From: Marsupella aquatica
Lineage: Eukaryota; Marchantiophyta
Reading direction: 5' to 3'
Assembly (NCBI GenBank): GCA_973895155.1
Contig: OZ316894.1
Span: 20,894,001-20,958,000, forward strand
DNA length: 64,000 bases
A program made the translations under genes and the position numbers. How positions within the stretch are numbered: the first letter of the stretch is position 1; every line of letters starts with the position of its first letter. Below, piece by piece: positions 37,201 through 47,369 of the stretch. Below the pieces are notes generated by a model that saw only the letters and a list, made by a program, of their open reading frames with translations, was not told where the DNA came from and searched no databases.

Positions 37201-38222
37201 TGACTCAGTCAAGGGCAGGTAATCTGTCAAAAAACGAACCTACGGCAGTGGCTGAGGAGGAAGCGTTGGGGGCGTCCATTGAGGATCCACCACCGGTGTC
37301 GTGACGGTGCAAGGGCGCCGTTCCTTTTAGGAAGGGCTGACGTGGAGGGAGGAGGCGTGAGTGGGCAGGGCGGGCGCTGATCTCCAAGTTTAGGATTAGG
37401 ATCAGGACCAGGAGCGGCCCTGACACTTAGCTTAGTGGGATTGCGGTTCCACTGGTAGGAGCAACACTTGTGCTCCTGCCTTGCTGTACATAGGTAGATC
37501 CGGGCAAGTAGATTACTGTTAGGTAGATTAGGCTTACGCTGCAAAGAATTAGGCGGATCCACTACCAGGATGAGTACCTGGGCAGCGGGGAGCTCAGGGC
37601 CTCTTCTTTAGCAAGTTTTTAGTTTGCACCAGCCGGGCTGGGATCAAGTAGTACGAGAAGCTCTCGGTTAGTCATACAGTGACCCTTGTGTATATTCATG
37701 TTTCCTCATGCCTAAGAGCTGAATAGAGTTGGCCTCACGGCTTAGTTCGCAGAGCTTGTGTATGAGATGTACTGTTTGTATGGCAAGTGCATGGTATGAC
37801 TCAGTCAGAATGAGTCATTTTGCTATTTGTGTGTCGCATTAACTTGTGTGAAGAGTGCCCACATCAACCAGAAGGAAGGAAAGTAAGCAGGGGAGTGAGA
37901 GTTGGATGTGTCGAGCTGAGAGAGGTCTTAGCGGCTTAACCAAGCCTATTGGGGATCATTTCGGCGGCAGAATCCAAACATACCTAACAAGACGGAGGGG
38001 AAGACGAGGGAAGGCCTAGATTAGGCCGGCTACGTATCTCATGACCCGATGAAGGATCTGTCCAGTATATGTGTGTAAAATGTTAATAGTAATAGTAGAA
38101 GGTTAGCAGCATCCCATGCCGCTAAGCCGCGGAAACGGCCTCGCCAAGCGTGAAACCTGCGGGAATCGGCTTGAGCTGGGGGGTTTCTTGGGTTTAGGGA
38201 GCCATGGGACGCACCACAGAAA
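34249..38222 (+). mobile_element. About 4-kb insertion inside the DNMT gene, non-autonomous retroelement-like
   Basis: The flanks ATCCGC (34243-34248) and ATCAGC (38223-38228) look like a target duplication with one mismatch, and removing the insert plus one copy restores the DNMT frame (LPAD joined to HLHRVG). The insert carries a plus-strand gag-like ORF (34379-37304) and about 0.9 kb of noncoding 3' sequence. I found no matching LTRs at its ends, so the class (LARD-like or other) is open. Confidence 0.65.
34379..37304 (+). pseudogene. Gag-like / putative plant transposon protein of the nested element
   Basis: A first frame of 478 codons (34379-35815) ends at TAG and stays open in the same frame to 36316; later parts are in two other frames (36400-36744 and 36642-37304), implying two shifts. 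Visible features are a basic N-terminus, a helical region (ESERAARERQELARLWELQ), a basic linker (KKPAEQQSRRQGEAEEEE), a globular part with FYLTPKVIAEVFGLPIGNKT that resembles the putative plant transposon / plant mobile-type N-terminal domain of retroelements, an acidic linker and a Pro/Ala-rich C-terminus with KKKKRKPSGSRS. The TAG at 35813 is directly followed by GTAAGG, so it could alternatively mark a donor. No protease or RT belongs to this insert. Confidence 0.55.
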
Positions 38223-38583
38223 TATCAGCAGGTAGTGCATGCTGATAACCACGAACAGCATCCACTGGCAGCAACTGTGGATATCTATCCACCAACATAG
38301 CCACATGTCGCAATGAGACCCTCCGTGCTGTCTCATCTGTCTCCATATACAAATAACGACGCACAGGAATTCTTGCCTGAAGAACAGCAGCCAATCCAGT
38401 GCTAATCCCACCAAAAAGATCCAACAAACAAATACCCTCCGGTGGATATTGCCAAACAATAGGAGTGGTATCCAATGGTGAAAGAGTCACAGGTCCATCT
38501 GCAAGAGACTGCTCTGCTCCTGACTGTGGTGTAAAAGCATGACGCCATGCATCATGTACCAATCGTGCTGCTGCCTGTGGCAA
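38223..38583 (-). pseudogene. DNA (cytosine-5) methyltransferase, N-terminal part (motif I)
   Basis: Same frame as the upstream protease after one TAG (38587). It shows PPEGICLLDLFGGISTGLAAVL, the SAM-binding motif I (DLFGGI-TGL), then YLYMETDETARRVSLRHVAM (motif II region with acidic residue) and VDAVRGYQHALPAD before the insertion point. In DNMT3-type enzymes the corresponding block is LSLFDGIATGL...YIASE. It continues at 34248. Position between protease and RT shows capture within the polyprotein rather than a neighbouring host gene. Confidence 0.85.
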
Positions 38584-38586
38584 GGC

Positions 38587-39600
38587 CTATGCAGTGCCCC
38601 ACACTGGTGGCACAACACTGCCAACAGGTAATCCTCGCATGATGTGCTCCTCATGAGACTCCTCCAATGGTGGAACATCGGCTGCATGCACATTACCCTC
38701 AATCAAATCATCAGGTCCAGCAATTACACCACTGAATGCTGCCAAAGACAATGGTGTGGATTTAGGGCCTCCCACAGGTCCACTAAATCTCACTGGCAAT
38801 TTGCTCAATCGAGCATCTCCTGACTGCCAATCAGGTCTATATGACATTGATTCCTCCCAAAAATCAAGAATAAATCCCATGGGGTAGAGCACTGTACATC
38901 CCACCAACACATCATATGACTCTGCCTTAGTCAGAATAGCTCGCGCCTGTATCTGTGAGCTATCTGTGGTATGACCTTCCTGAATCCTCAAATCAAGTGG
39001 TCTCCTGGTGATATGTTGTGTAGGTGTAGGTCCCCCCAATGAAGTCTGAATGGGAAAGGGACAATCCTCCAAATCCTCTGGACGCAATCCCAATCCACGT
39101 AGGGCAGACTTCCCCAACATCAAGGGCTGAGCACCAGTATCTAGTAACACTCTCTCTGGCTGGTATACTGCTCCAAAAGGCCCAACTAATCGGAAGATAC
39201 CACTCCGATTATCCAATGATACAACACTAGGTTTAAACCTAGTCCTCTCAAATGCAGGGCGTGCTGGTAAATCCACCAACCTTGCTGCTGTTGCATGCCA
39301 TGTCTCACTAATAGCAGTAGGTGGTATGGTCTTCACTGCTTCAACACTGCAAGCTGCTTCTGCATGGGAAGCAACAACTGGAGTGTCCTCATAGAGTGTA
39401 GCTGCCAATCTGAACACTTGTGCAGGACCAACTCCCAAGTTCAGCATGTCTCTCGCTGAAAATAATGGGGCGCGTACCATGGCAGTAGTCGCCCCCAGCA
39501 AGGTACCTGTCATCCCTGCTGCATCACTACCTGATTCTGCCAACTTACCCACATCAGGGTTTGTCTGAACCGGGTTCATAGAGGCAGTCTGAACTGTCTC
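38587..39600 (-). pseudogene. Retroviral-type aspartic protease region of gypsy
   Basis: A 330-codon frame includes PERVLLDTGAQPLMLGKSAL with the catalytic DTG at about residues 147-149, followed by LRGLGLRPEDL and TAESYDVLVGCTVL-like flap/psi-loop sequence (KAESYDVLVGCTVLYPMGFILDFW). This is the pepsin-like retroelement protease fold. It is continuous in frame with gag upstream (through TAA 39601) and with DNMT downstream (through TAG 38587). Confidence 0.8.
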
Positions 39601-40979
39601 TTACAATGTAAAAGACTGAGGAAGCTTTGTCTGCCGACGTGCATCCCCCCTTTGTGGATCTAACTCCACTATTGCTCCTCGGGGCTCAAGAGCTTTGGCT
39701 GCCCCACGTGTCAAAGCTGCTGATGCATCAATATGTGCAGTGCCACACATGAATCCCATGGTGGCAAGGTCTCCATCAGCTCCATAAGATGTGGAAGGAC
39801 CATGGGATGTGGAAGGTCCATAGGATGTTGATGCCCCATCACCAGAAGTAGGTCTCACCTGGGAACTAGCCATGGCAGCTAGCTGTTGCTCCAATTGAGC
39901 AATCTTAGCATCCTTTGGATCTATGGTTACAGCAGGGGCAGCGTCACCTCCCTGTCTCCCTGCATGTGGTATGCCACGACCACGTCCACCGCCTCTACCT
40001 CCTCCTCCTTTTCCTTGATCATGTGTACGGGATCCTCCTCTCCGTAACTCAGGATGAAGTGAGAAACACCTATCCTTGGTGTGTCCAGGAGCTCCACAAT
40101 GATCACACTATCGCTGATCAGGTGCTGCTGCTCCTCCTGATCCTCTGTGATCTGGGCAATATCTCTGTGCATGATCCCCACCACAGGTCCAACATCCTGA
40201 CTGCTGTCTAACATAAGAGGGCACAGGTCTCTGGCTGGTAGACTCTCGTGCAGTAGGCTTCTCCCTCTGGCTCTTTCGTGCAGTAGGCTGTGGTGTAGAT
40301 GTAGATGTAGCCTTTGGTGCTTCCTTGGCAAATCCGGAAGTCACCACCTTCTCATTCACCATATTGAGCTCAATGCGCTCAGAAAGTGTAAAAACAACTG
40401 CTAATGTGGGATCTGCATCCCTAAGTAGAGTGACATCTCTTACTCTACGTTGCAATTCTCTGTCCAAAATTGCATACCAAAACTAGACTGCCTGAGCCTC
40501 TGTCACTCCCTTGGTGACAATGATCAATCTGCGCATACAAGTATATACCTTACGTAGACTCTCTCCAGTCTTGCGCTGGAACTCCTGAAGACCCTTCAAC
40601 TTATCAGTTCTTACACCCTGATAGTTCTGCTTCAGTACCTCAAAGAATTCCACCACAGGGTTAAATGATGGCGCAACTTCAGTTCCTGTCACAATCACAC
40701 GGGCAGGAGTAGCGGTGGATGCTGCTGGAGTGCTGCTGGTGGATGGTGTGCCACTCTGGCTAGTGCTGCTAGAAGAGGCAGCAGCTGTGGCAATGGGTTG
40801 GGCAGACGCACTAGTGCCATAGGTGATGGACACGTAATTAGGTGACCAATGCTGCCTCCATGCCTCAATCTCAACCAAATGAGCCTTCCAAAACTCATGG
40901 TAGTCATCCATGGGTGGCCCCTCCAAATGCTGAAATAATCCCTTCCATGCCATGAAAGGGGTAAACAACGTGGCGTTAC
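39601..40979 (-). pseudogene. Gag, C-terminal part with two CCHC-type knuckles
   Basis: The frame continues the N-part at 42930 once the insertion is removed. It has LFTPFMAWKGLFQHLEGPP and WKAHLVEIEAWRQHW, a Ser/Thr/Ala-rich linker, FNPVVEFFEVLKQNYQGVRT (capsid-like helix), LQEFQRKTGESLRKVYTCMR, knuckle 1 CWTCGGDHAQRYC, knuckle 2 CDHCGAPGHTKDRC just past a TAG at 40108, then a Gly/Arg-rich RGGG stretch and a SYGPSTSHGPSTSYG repeat. Nucleocapsid-type RNA binding is expected. Stops at 40483, 40108 and 39601. Confidence 0.82.
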
Positions 40980-42929
40980 AGTCGCGAATACAACTTTCAC
41001 CTACTCGTAATTGCTCCGGCGTTGCCTAACTCCAGCGTTGAGCCCCTCTTAGATTTGCTACCATCATGGCCATTAGGGATGCGACTAACAAAGAGGAGGC
41101 TAGTAAGAGCAAGGACAAGACTTGAGAAAAGCGCGCTCCAATTAACTTTATTGGGCCCATTGCCGATCACGGAAATATGAACTATTTTTCTGACGGATCA
41201 CCATAGGGGCCCGAGAAACCCCACATGAGCCCGATCAGGGGGCCGCATATTTCTCGACCAACGGACCCAGGGGCCAAAAGTTATGGCCGACTCAAGCCGC
41301 ATGCTTGTAGTTTGGGCCCGTTGCCGATCATGGAAAAATGAACTATTTTTCAAACGGATCACCATAGGGGCCCAAGAAGCCCCACATGAGCCCAATCATG
41401 GGGCCGCATATTTCTCGGCCAACGGACCTAGGGGCCAAAAGTTATGGCCGACTCAAGCCGCATGCTTGTAGTTTGGGCCCGTTGCCGATCATGGAAAATG
41501 AACTATTTTTCCAACGGATCACCATAGGGGCCTGAGAAGCCCTACATGAGCCCGATCATGGGGCCGCATATTTCTTGGCCAACGGACCCAAGGGCCAAAA
41601 GTTATTGTCGACTCAAACCGCATACTTGTAGTTTGGGCCCGTTGCCGATCACGGAAAAATGAACTATTTTTCCAACGGATCACCATAGGGGCCTGAGAAG
41701 CCCCACATGAGCCCGATCATGGGGCCGCATATTTTTTGGCCAACGGACCTAGGGGCCAAAAGTTATGGCCGATTTAGACTCGATTAGAGTCGCCGCGCAT
41801 CGATGGACCAAGAGGGGGTTGCCTGGACCAGGGGGGGTTGCCTGGACCAGAGCGGGGTTAGGGCCGTAACTTTTAGCCCCTTATGCCACAATTCGCGCTC
41901 GAGGCCAAGTTACGAAAGGTTTTCGATTATCTTCGTTTCGAGCTAAGTGGCGGGGCCCACGGACCCTCAGGTAGGGGGCCAAAGATAGGGGACCAAAGCT
42001 GGTCCGGGGGTGGCAGGTCCCTAGAAGCATATATGAGGGGAGTGGTCCTCTCAAGTTTGAGCTCGAGCTGATCGCGATCGACGAAGATACGTCGTTTCAA
42101 GTTTTGAAGCAAAAACAAACATAACTTGACGACCGGATCTCCGTTGGGGGAGTTTTTGGGCTCGTTGGAAAGCTAATGAAGAAAGCTACCTCATGGTGCT
42201 CTCTGATTGTACATTGGATGATTTTGGTTTTGAGGCTTGCAATGGGGGGAGTCCCTCTTGCCGATCCGAAGTCGAACAGTGACCAAACCGCATTTGGTTC
42301 CCACGGGGACCTGATGTTGGAGAGGTAGAACCAAGTAGACTCTGGGGGCTACCATTGAGATCTGGTCCCGATGCATGGTGAGAGGTTGAGTGGAACCCGG
42401 TTTCGCAGAGAGGTGGCTAAGATCTAGAAACTGAATGGTCCCGGCGTGTTACTACTAGTTTGTGACAAACTGAGTTTGGGCCATGGGCATGTCCTGGAGG
42501 CAGGACGGTCAGCCATTGACGGGTAGAAAGTGGGGAAGCTTGGGCGACATCCGGTAGATAGACTATTCTGGACGAACAGTGATGTCGACCTTAGTTTCAG
42601 CTTATGGCAAGGCCATGCGGGCCTGGAAGGCTCTATCCGCTGACCTACTTACTAACGACTGTTGAGCTTGAGGCAAGACAATGGTCTTGGGAGTTCCAAG
42701 ATCAAGACAAGTTCTTACCGGTTGGTTGGTTGCTTGTGCAGATAGCAAAGACCGTTGAGCGACGGTTGTGCTGACGAGGGCAAGTGCGGCTTCGTATGGG
42801 AGGGGTCGCTAACGACAAGGAGTATAGTCGGGGAGAAATTGCCCCAACATTCCGTGTTAGTGCAAGGTTCGATTTGTTTCAAGGCTGAGAAACGAGTTTG
42901 GACGGGCACGTGGTGGGAGGGCCACCACT
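40980..42929. mobile_element. 1,950-bp insertion in gag with exact 5-bp TSD
   Basis: GTTAC flanks it at 40975-40979 and 42930-42934. Removing the insert and one GTTAC restores the gag frame exactly (DMQTLRN joined to ATLFTPF). It begins AGTCGCGAAT and ends GGCCACCACT, so the termini are AGT...ACT rather than TG...CA. It contains the 160-bp tandem repeats. There is no convincing coding capacity. A 5-bp duplication is typical of LTR elements, so a solo LTR or non-autonomous LTR element with noncanonical ends is likely. Confidence 0.8.
41153..41790. repeat. Four tandem copies of a 160-161 bp repeat
   Basis: The marker TGCCGATCAYGGAAA occurs at 41161, 41322, 41483 and 41643. Each unit then carries AACTATTTTTCNAACGGATC, CACCATAGGGGCC, CCCACATGAGCCCGATCA and GGCCAAAAGTTATGGCCGA. 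Copies are highly similar (about 90-95 percent by eye). The array sits inside the 1,950-bp insertion. Confidence 0.88.
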
Positions 42930-43244
42930 GTTACGCAATGTCTGCATATCGCACCACGTATCAAACTCCTGGATGAAGTCATCTAGATCAATTGTGCCAA
43001 CTGCACCAGAGTATCGTCATGGGCCCTTTGTAGCCCCGTACATCTCGTCCATATCCCACAACAAAGGTGCAACCACCTGATGATGAGGAGAACTGGTCAC
43101 TGAGTCCTCATCAGAATCACTGTCTGAAGCTGCACTGCTGACTGCTACCAATGCCACTGGCCGAAACTGTGCCCCACTCCGAGTGAAACCGGTCCGTCGT
43201 CCATTGGGTAATCCAGCAGCACCAGAAGAATCCGTGGTGACCAA
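42930..43244 (-). pseudogene. Gag, N-terminal part
   Basis: The frame contains an acidic/Ser stretch (SSAASDSDSDEDSVTSS), LLWDMDEMYGATKGP, a TGA at about 43012 (CGA expected), then GTIDLDDFIQEFDTWCDMQT, a typical start of a gypsy capsid domain. It joins to the part at 40979 after removal of the insertion. No clear ATG is present; upstream of it on this strand is a TAG at about 43258, so the true start or a spliced leader is unknown. Confidence 0.65.
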
Positions 43245-43547
43245 CCCTAACCTAATCTATGTGCTAACCCTAAGGGCAATTTGTCCCTGTCAGCACCACA
43301 AGCACTCACCATGGTGTGTTGGGCATCACTCCAACATCACCAAGAGAGAAATACACAGCACACTAGAATGTCCGGTTGTGTGGTATGGGTGTCCCTGCAA
43401 TTTTTTCTGGAAACTTGTTTATTTTTAGCATATCACAAGATTTACTTACACTTTAGACACCTTCCGGCCAACATTTACTTGTTCTGGACACTTATAGAAA
43501 TATTTGACATCTCCGGCTTTCCTGACGATTCCTAGTGTACTTTGCCC

Positions 43548-43813
43548 GACGCTGTGACCAGCGCCCGTTTCTTTTACTCAAGACGCTGCGGAAGCGTCCA
43601 ACCTCCTCATGACGCTTTTGGCAGTGCCCGACCGCCACCAAGACTCTATGAGGATTTCGACCGACGCTGTGGAAAGCGTCAGCTTCAACACACGACGCTG
43701 TGAGCAGCGTCCACCCTAGTATTGACGCTGTGAGCAGTGTGAGCAGCGTCCGTTGGTTTTACTTAAGACGCTTCTAGCAGCGTCCAGATTCTCCCGACGC
43801 TTCTAGCAGCGTC
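43548..43813. repeat. Array of eight short hairpins, GACGCT-N5/6-AGCGTC
   Basis: Hairpins lie at 43548-43565, 43582-43598, 43611-43628, 43663-43680, 43694-43711, 43724-43750 (with an internal duplication), 43767-43784 and 43796-43813. The best copies, GACGCTGTGAGCAGCGTC and GACGCTTCTAGCAGCGTC, have perfect 6-bp arms and 6-nt loops. Other copies carry one or two arm changes, some outside the arms only. Spacers vary in length (12-40 bp) and sequence. Confidence 0.88.
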
Positions 43814-45130
43814 CGCTCAACACTTAGTTTTTGAAGTAGATTACTAGTAAAGTAGTATTCTACCACCCTTGTTGAAGTACTTATGCTGTGCTTCTCCCTT
43901 GTTTAGTTTTAAGCTTGGAAAGGCACGACTGTTCTTACCTCCTCCATTTTAGGATTCCAGCACTTATAAGACAGAGTAGAATGCTCATTTGAAGTAGAGA
44001 GAAATAGAGTTAATACTGTATTCAGAATTGAGTCTTCTGAATAGTTTTCTCCTCCTTCCATTGTAACAAGGCATGCTGTGAGTGTTTTGTATGGAAGTAA
44101 AGCTATATTGATTGAAGTTAAGATTGAATTCAAGAGATTCCTGTGGTGATTGAATTCAGTTGCAGATTTCTGAAACTCGTATTGAATTCACTGCTAGGCT
44201 TGCTTGCAGAGTCGGGATTCGCTAGCCAATTCAAGAATAGTTAATGATAAATGAGAAGTAAATTCTGATTCTCAGAGTAGTTAGTACTGTTGCTTTGATT
44301 CTGGAATATGGTTTAGAGTTTGACTGAATTGCGTATCGCTGATGTCAAACCATGTTGACGGCATTTTAAATCATATCATTCATTTGCAATCAGAAAGCTT
44401 CTGCTTCATCAGATTGAGAATTCCATTATCATTAACCTTTGTGTTTTGAAGAGTGAGATGGATGAATTATGAGATAGATTTCATGTCTATACTGAGCCCA
44501 AATCCTTTCTGAAGGAGTGGCAGTAGCAGCTTGTAGTCTCTAAATCCTTACTCATTTCTTCTCTAATTCATAAATCAGAAGTTCAGTTACTTTGTTGTTT
44601 GTTTATTCGATTTTTTTTATTGAGAAGTGAAGTCAACATAGAGCTCAAGACTCTAAATCACTCGGAGTGATAAAAGTTATACAATTCATTCTGAAATCTG
44701 TTCTTAAAGGGATCGAAACCCTGGTTTTAGGTGAGGAGAGTCACTTTTGATACTTAGCACTATACGACAGGTTGCAAACCCGGATCACTCCTATGGAATC
44801 AAGCGCCCATACCGAACCAACATGGCGCATAAACAAGAAACAAGTATGGAGAGGATCCAATCAACAAGAATAGTCAAACATTAACTCTCCACACCAAGAG
44901 TGATCACACATTGATCAAACAAATATTCATAATGTTCAATGAAAGACCTTCGTAATAGGCTTCATGATGTCCCAATGTTATAGATGAAAAACCATGCAGA
45001 ATTGGTTCAATCTGTGTATTTAGATGAACTCAAAGCTATCAAAAACCTCTAAAGAGCCTTTGATTTGGCCCGAAACAAGGCTCTAAGCAAACCGGAAAGT
45101 GTACAAAGCCCCCTGGCGTTTAAATCTAAA
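43814..45130. other. AT-rich noncoding region, nothing recognised
   Basis: This could belong to the leader or LTR of the gypsy element or to another insertion. TTGAATTCA-type blocks recur at 44110-44190. No gene, tRNA or clear terminal repeat was found. Confidence 0.35.
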
Positions 45131-45180
45131 CAACAAGTTGTGAAAACTTGTGTGTACACAAGGTGGGATGAGAACTTGCC

Positions 45181-45372
45181 AGTTAAGCGCTTGCGGCTGG
45201 GAATAGCCCTGGAATGGGTGATCTCTTCACGCTCGATCTCGTGCCTCCCCTCGCGCTCGCGACCTGGAATAGCCCCGGGATGGGTGACCTCGACCTCGCG
45301 CCTGCTTGCGCTCGTGACGGCTGACTTTGCGCTTGCGGTTGGGAGCACTTTCGGGATGGGTGACCTCACGCG
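45181..45372 (+). other. Three 5S-rRNA-like internal promoter modules (Cassandra- or SINE-like)
   Basis: Module 1 (45181-45225) reads AGTTAAGCGCTTG...GGAATAG, then CTGGAATGGGTGATCTC. Module 2 (about 45265-45292) has GGAATAG then CGGGATGGGTGACCTC. Module 3 (about 45331-45368) has GCTTGCGGTTGGGAG then CGGGATGGGTGACCTC. Plant 5S rRNA carries AGTTAAGCGTGCTTGGGC (A box) and AGGATGGGTGACCTCCTGG (C box) at similar spacing. The rest of a 5S gene is missing. TGTGTGTACAC sequences flank the block on both sides. Cassandra TRIM elements carry 5S sequence in their LTRs; I could not define LTRs here. Confidence 0.55.
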
Positions 45373-45399
45373 TCGCCTTATGCGTGCACAGTTGTGTGT

Positions 45400-47030
45400 G
45401 TACACCAAACAGAAGTCGTCGGGCTCAGAAATGGCAACATTTGCCACTCGAAAGCAGCGATTTCCTTCACAAAAATGGCAACGTCGATGGCTCTCGACCT
45501 CTGCAAACCTGTCGCGCACGGTTCTGGGACATTTCGCAAGCGTCCCTTGACAATAAAACGCTACGAGCACTCAAAATTCCAACAGATCCGTCTACAAAAC
45601 AGCAGTGCGATACAAGCAGCAACCTTCGGCCATCTCTTTCCAGATCCAGATCTGGACTCCGACTCAATCCAGATCTAGACCAGATCCAGATCCAACAACG
45701 TTCAAGCTTGGCCAGAACCAGATCGAATAGCAACAAAGTACTCAAACAATAGAACCAACGATTCAAGAAACATGAATCCACGTCAAACACAAATCCAATT
45801 GATTCGAGCTACCACGAACCGTCACCGTCAACGACAAACTCAGACTGAGCTTCTATCCACACAACAGAGTTTGAAGCTCATGATCTTTCAATATAATCTC
45901 CATACAATTGGCACAACGATCCCGGTCAACAATACCCCATCGATCCCGCACCGATCCGATCACACACGTATGTCAAGCCAACGCACCTTGCACTACTCAA
46001 GGAATCCACGTTACACAAGCGGAGCTCACAGCCACCATAGCCACTCAAGCTCCTCTCTCTCCAAGGCTCAACATTGAAAGATGACCTTTCAATGCCTCAC
46101 AAGTGAGAAGTACCCTCTCACACAAACCTGACGGAACCTTATCGGCTCCAATAGCACTCATACCAAATGTACATACTCTAATAGCACGATATACTACTAC
46201 ACTACTCAGAATGGTGTGACATACATTCATGCAAAGATATATTTATTAATTGGATTCAGGCAGACCAGTATTGAGTGTATTCATTTAGATAACAGGCGAT
46301 CAATGGGATTCATTCATAATTATAAGCAATCACAATATTCATGAAGTTTCCAATATTACTATTCAAATGTTAGCGCGCTGTGATTGTGAAACAATCATAT
46401 GTCAGAAGTTTTCATATTGCAAAGAATTCAGTTTAGCATGATTCACAAAGCATCGGTCAGTTAAAATTATTAAATTGTACAAGCTACTGCTGGTTGTTGA
46501 GTCGATTGATATGATTCAATGTAATATAATAAGATGAGTCAATTGCACAGCCTGGAAGTTGTATGACATTGTTAATATGATCAGGTTATATTTGAGTTAG
46601 CTTGTATGATTCGGTCATATTTGAGTTTACAAACACAAACTGCATCAAACTCAGCTTAATGATCTGTAGAATGATCTCAGGAAAAGTACCTGAATTCTGA
46701 CAAATTGATCGATGTAATCGTCTGAGAGATAGAAATCAATTTCCACTTAAAGACCTTGCTGCGGCATTCTAGAAAGAACGTATAAGATTGAAATCCCAGA
46801 TTGATGTATTAAAGATAGAAGCTAAGCGAATATCTCGAGGTAAACAGTTCTTCCACTGAAATTGCAATCAAGGCGGCAAGGAACTCACTATCTCGAGGTA
46901 AACAACCACTTCTAGAGATAGAATCATACGCTATTGGTAGAATGCTAAGAATGAATTAAAGCATAAACCTGATCAATGAAAGAGCTGAAACAAACTTGAT
47001 GATTGAAACGATCTGAGGCAGGCTGCCAAA
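45400..47030. other. Noncoding repeat-rich region, no supported gene
   Basis: A Gln/Arg/Thr-coding open frame at 45772-46077 reads like low-complexity sequence (TNRHRQRQTQTE) and has no domain. CTCGAGGTAAACA occurs twice near 46835 and 46893. Confidence 0.35.
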
Positions 47031-47039
47031 AATGAGTTT

Positions 47040-47360
47040 GAGCTGCTAGAACAAGCTGAAATTCGCTAGTATGAGCTGATACGAGCTGGTACGAGCTGAT
47101 ATGAGCTGATACAAGCTGAACACGAGCTGAAACCCTCGCAACTTCAGAGCTCCAAACGAACAAGCTGTGACGAACCCAAGAAGCCATTCAAACAAACCAG
47201 AAGCCCTTCAATCAAGCAAACAAGAAGTGAATACAAGATGTGAGATCGAGTTGAAGCGCGCCAACCACCTCCGGACCACAATGAACGAGAGCTCCTGACC
47301 ACAATCAACCATCAAGCTCCGGACCACAATGAATGAACGATCGAGCTCCTGACCACAATG
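47040..47360. repeat. Short-period minisatellites
   Basis: From 47040 to 47133 a 10-12 bp unit (TACGAGCTGA and variants) repeats about eight times. From 47270 to 47360 CTCCKGACCACAATGAACGA repeats four times. Neither encodes a plausible protein. Confidence 0.7.
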
Positions 47361-47369
47361 AACGAGCTG

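Larger units (their letters stand above)
31665..43244 (-). mobile_element. Ty3/gypsy-type retrotransposon encoding a DNA methyltransferase, decayed and nested
   Basis: Minus-strand order is gag (with two CCHC-like knuckles), aspartic protease, cytosine-5 methyltransferase, reverse transcriptase and RNase H. Gag, protease and the DNMT N-part share one frame broken by single stops (TGA 43012, TAG 40483, TAG 40108, TAA 39601, TAG 38587). Integrase and the 3' LTR are absent: an inverted copy of an RT fragment directly follows RNase H. Two insertions break it, at 40980-42929 and about 34249-38222. LTRs were not identified; sequence up to about 48.8 kb may include the 5' LTR and further elements. 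Confidence 0.85.

Noticed and set aside
33337-40979. TAG reassigned to glutamine, as in some ulvophyte algae
   Set aside because: TAA, TGA and frameshifts also break the elements, and the intact host genes (beta-amylase, XS-XH) contain no internal TAG. Deamination decay explains the TAG excess.
43548-43813. CRISPR-like array
   Set aside because: Repeats are self-complementary 17-18 mers with irregular spacers in a eukaryotic retroelement-rich region; no cas genes.
45065-45550. 161-codon open frame across the 5S-like block
   Set aside because: No domain, and equally long frames exist on the other strand; the noncoding 5S-like explanation is better.
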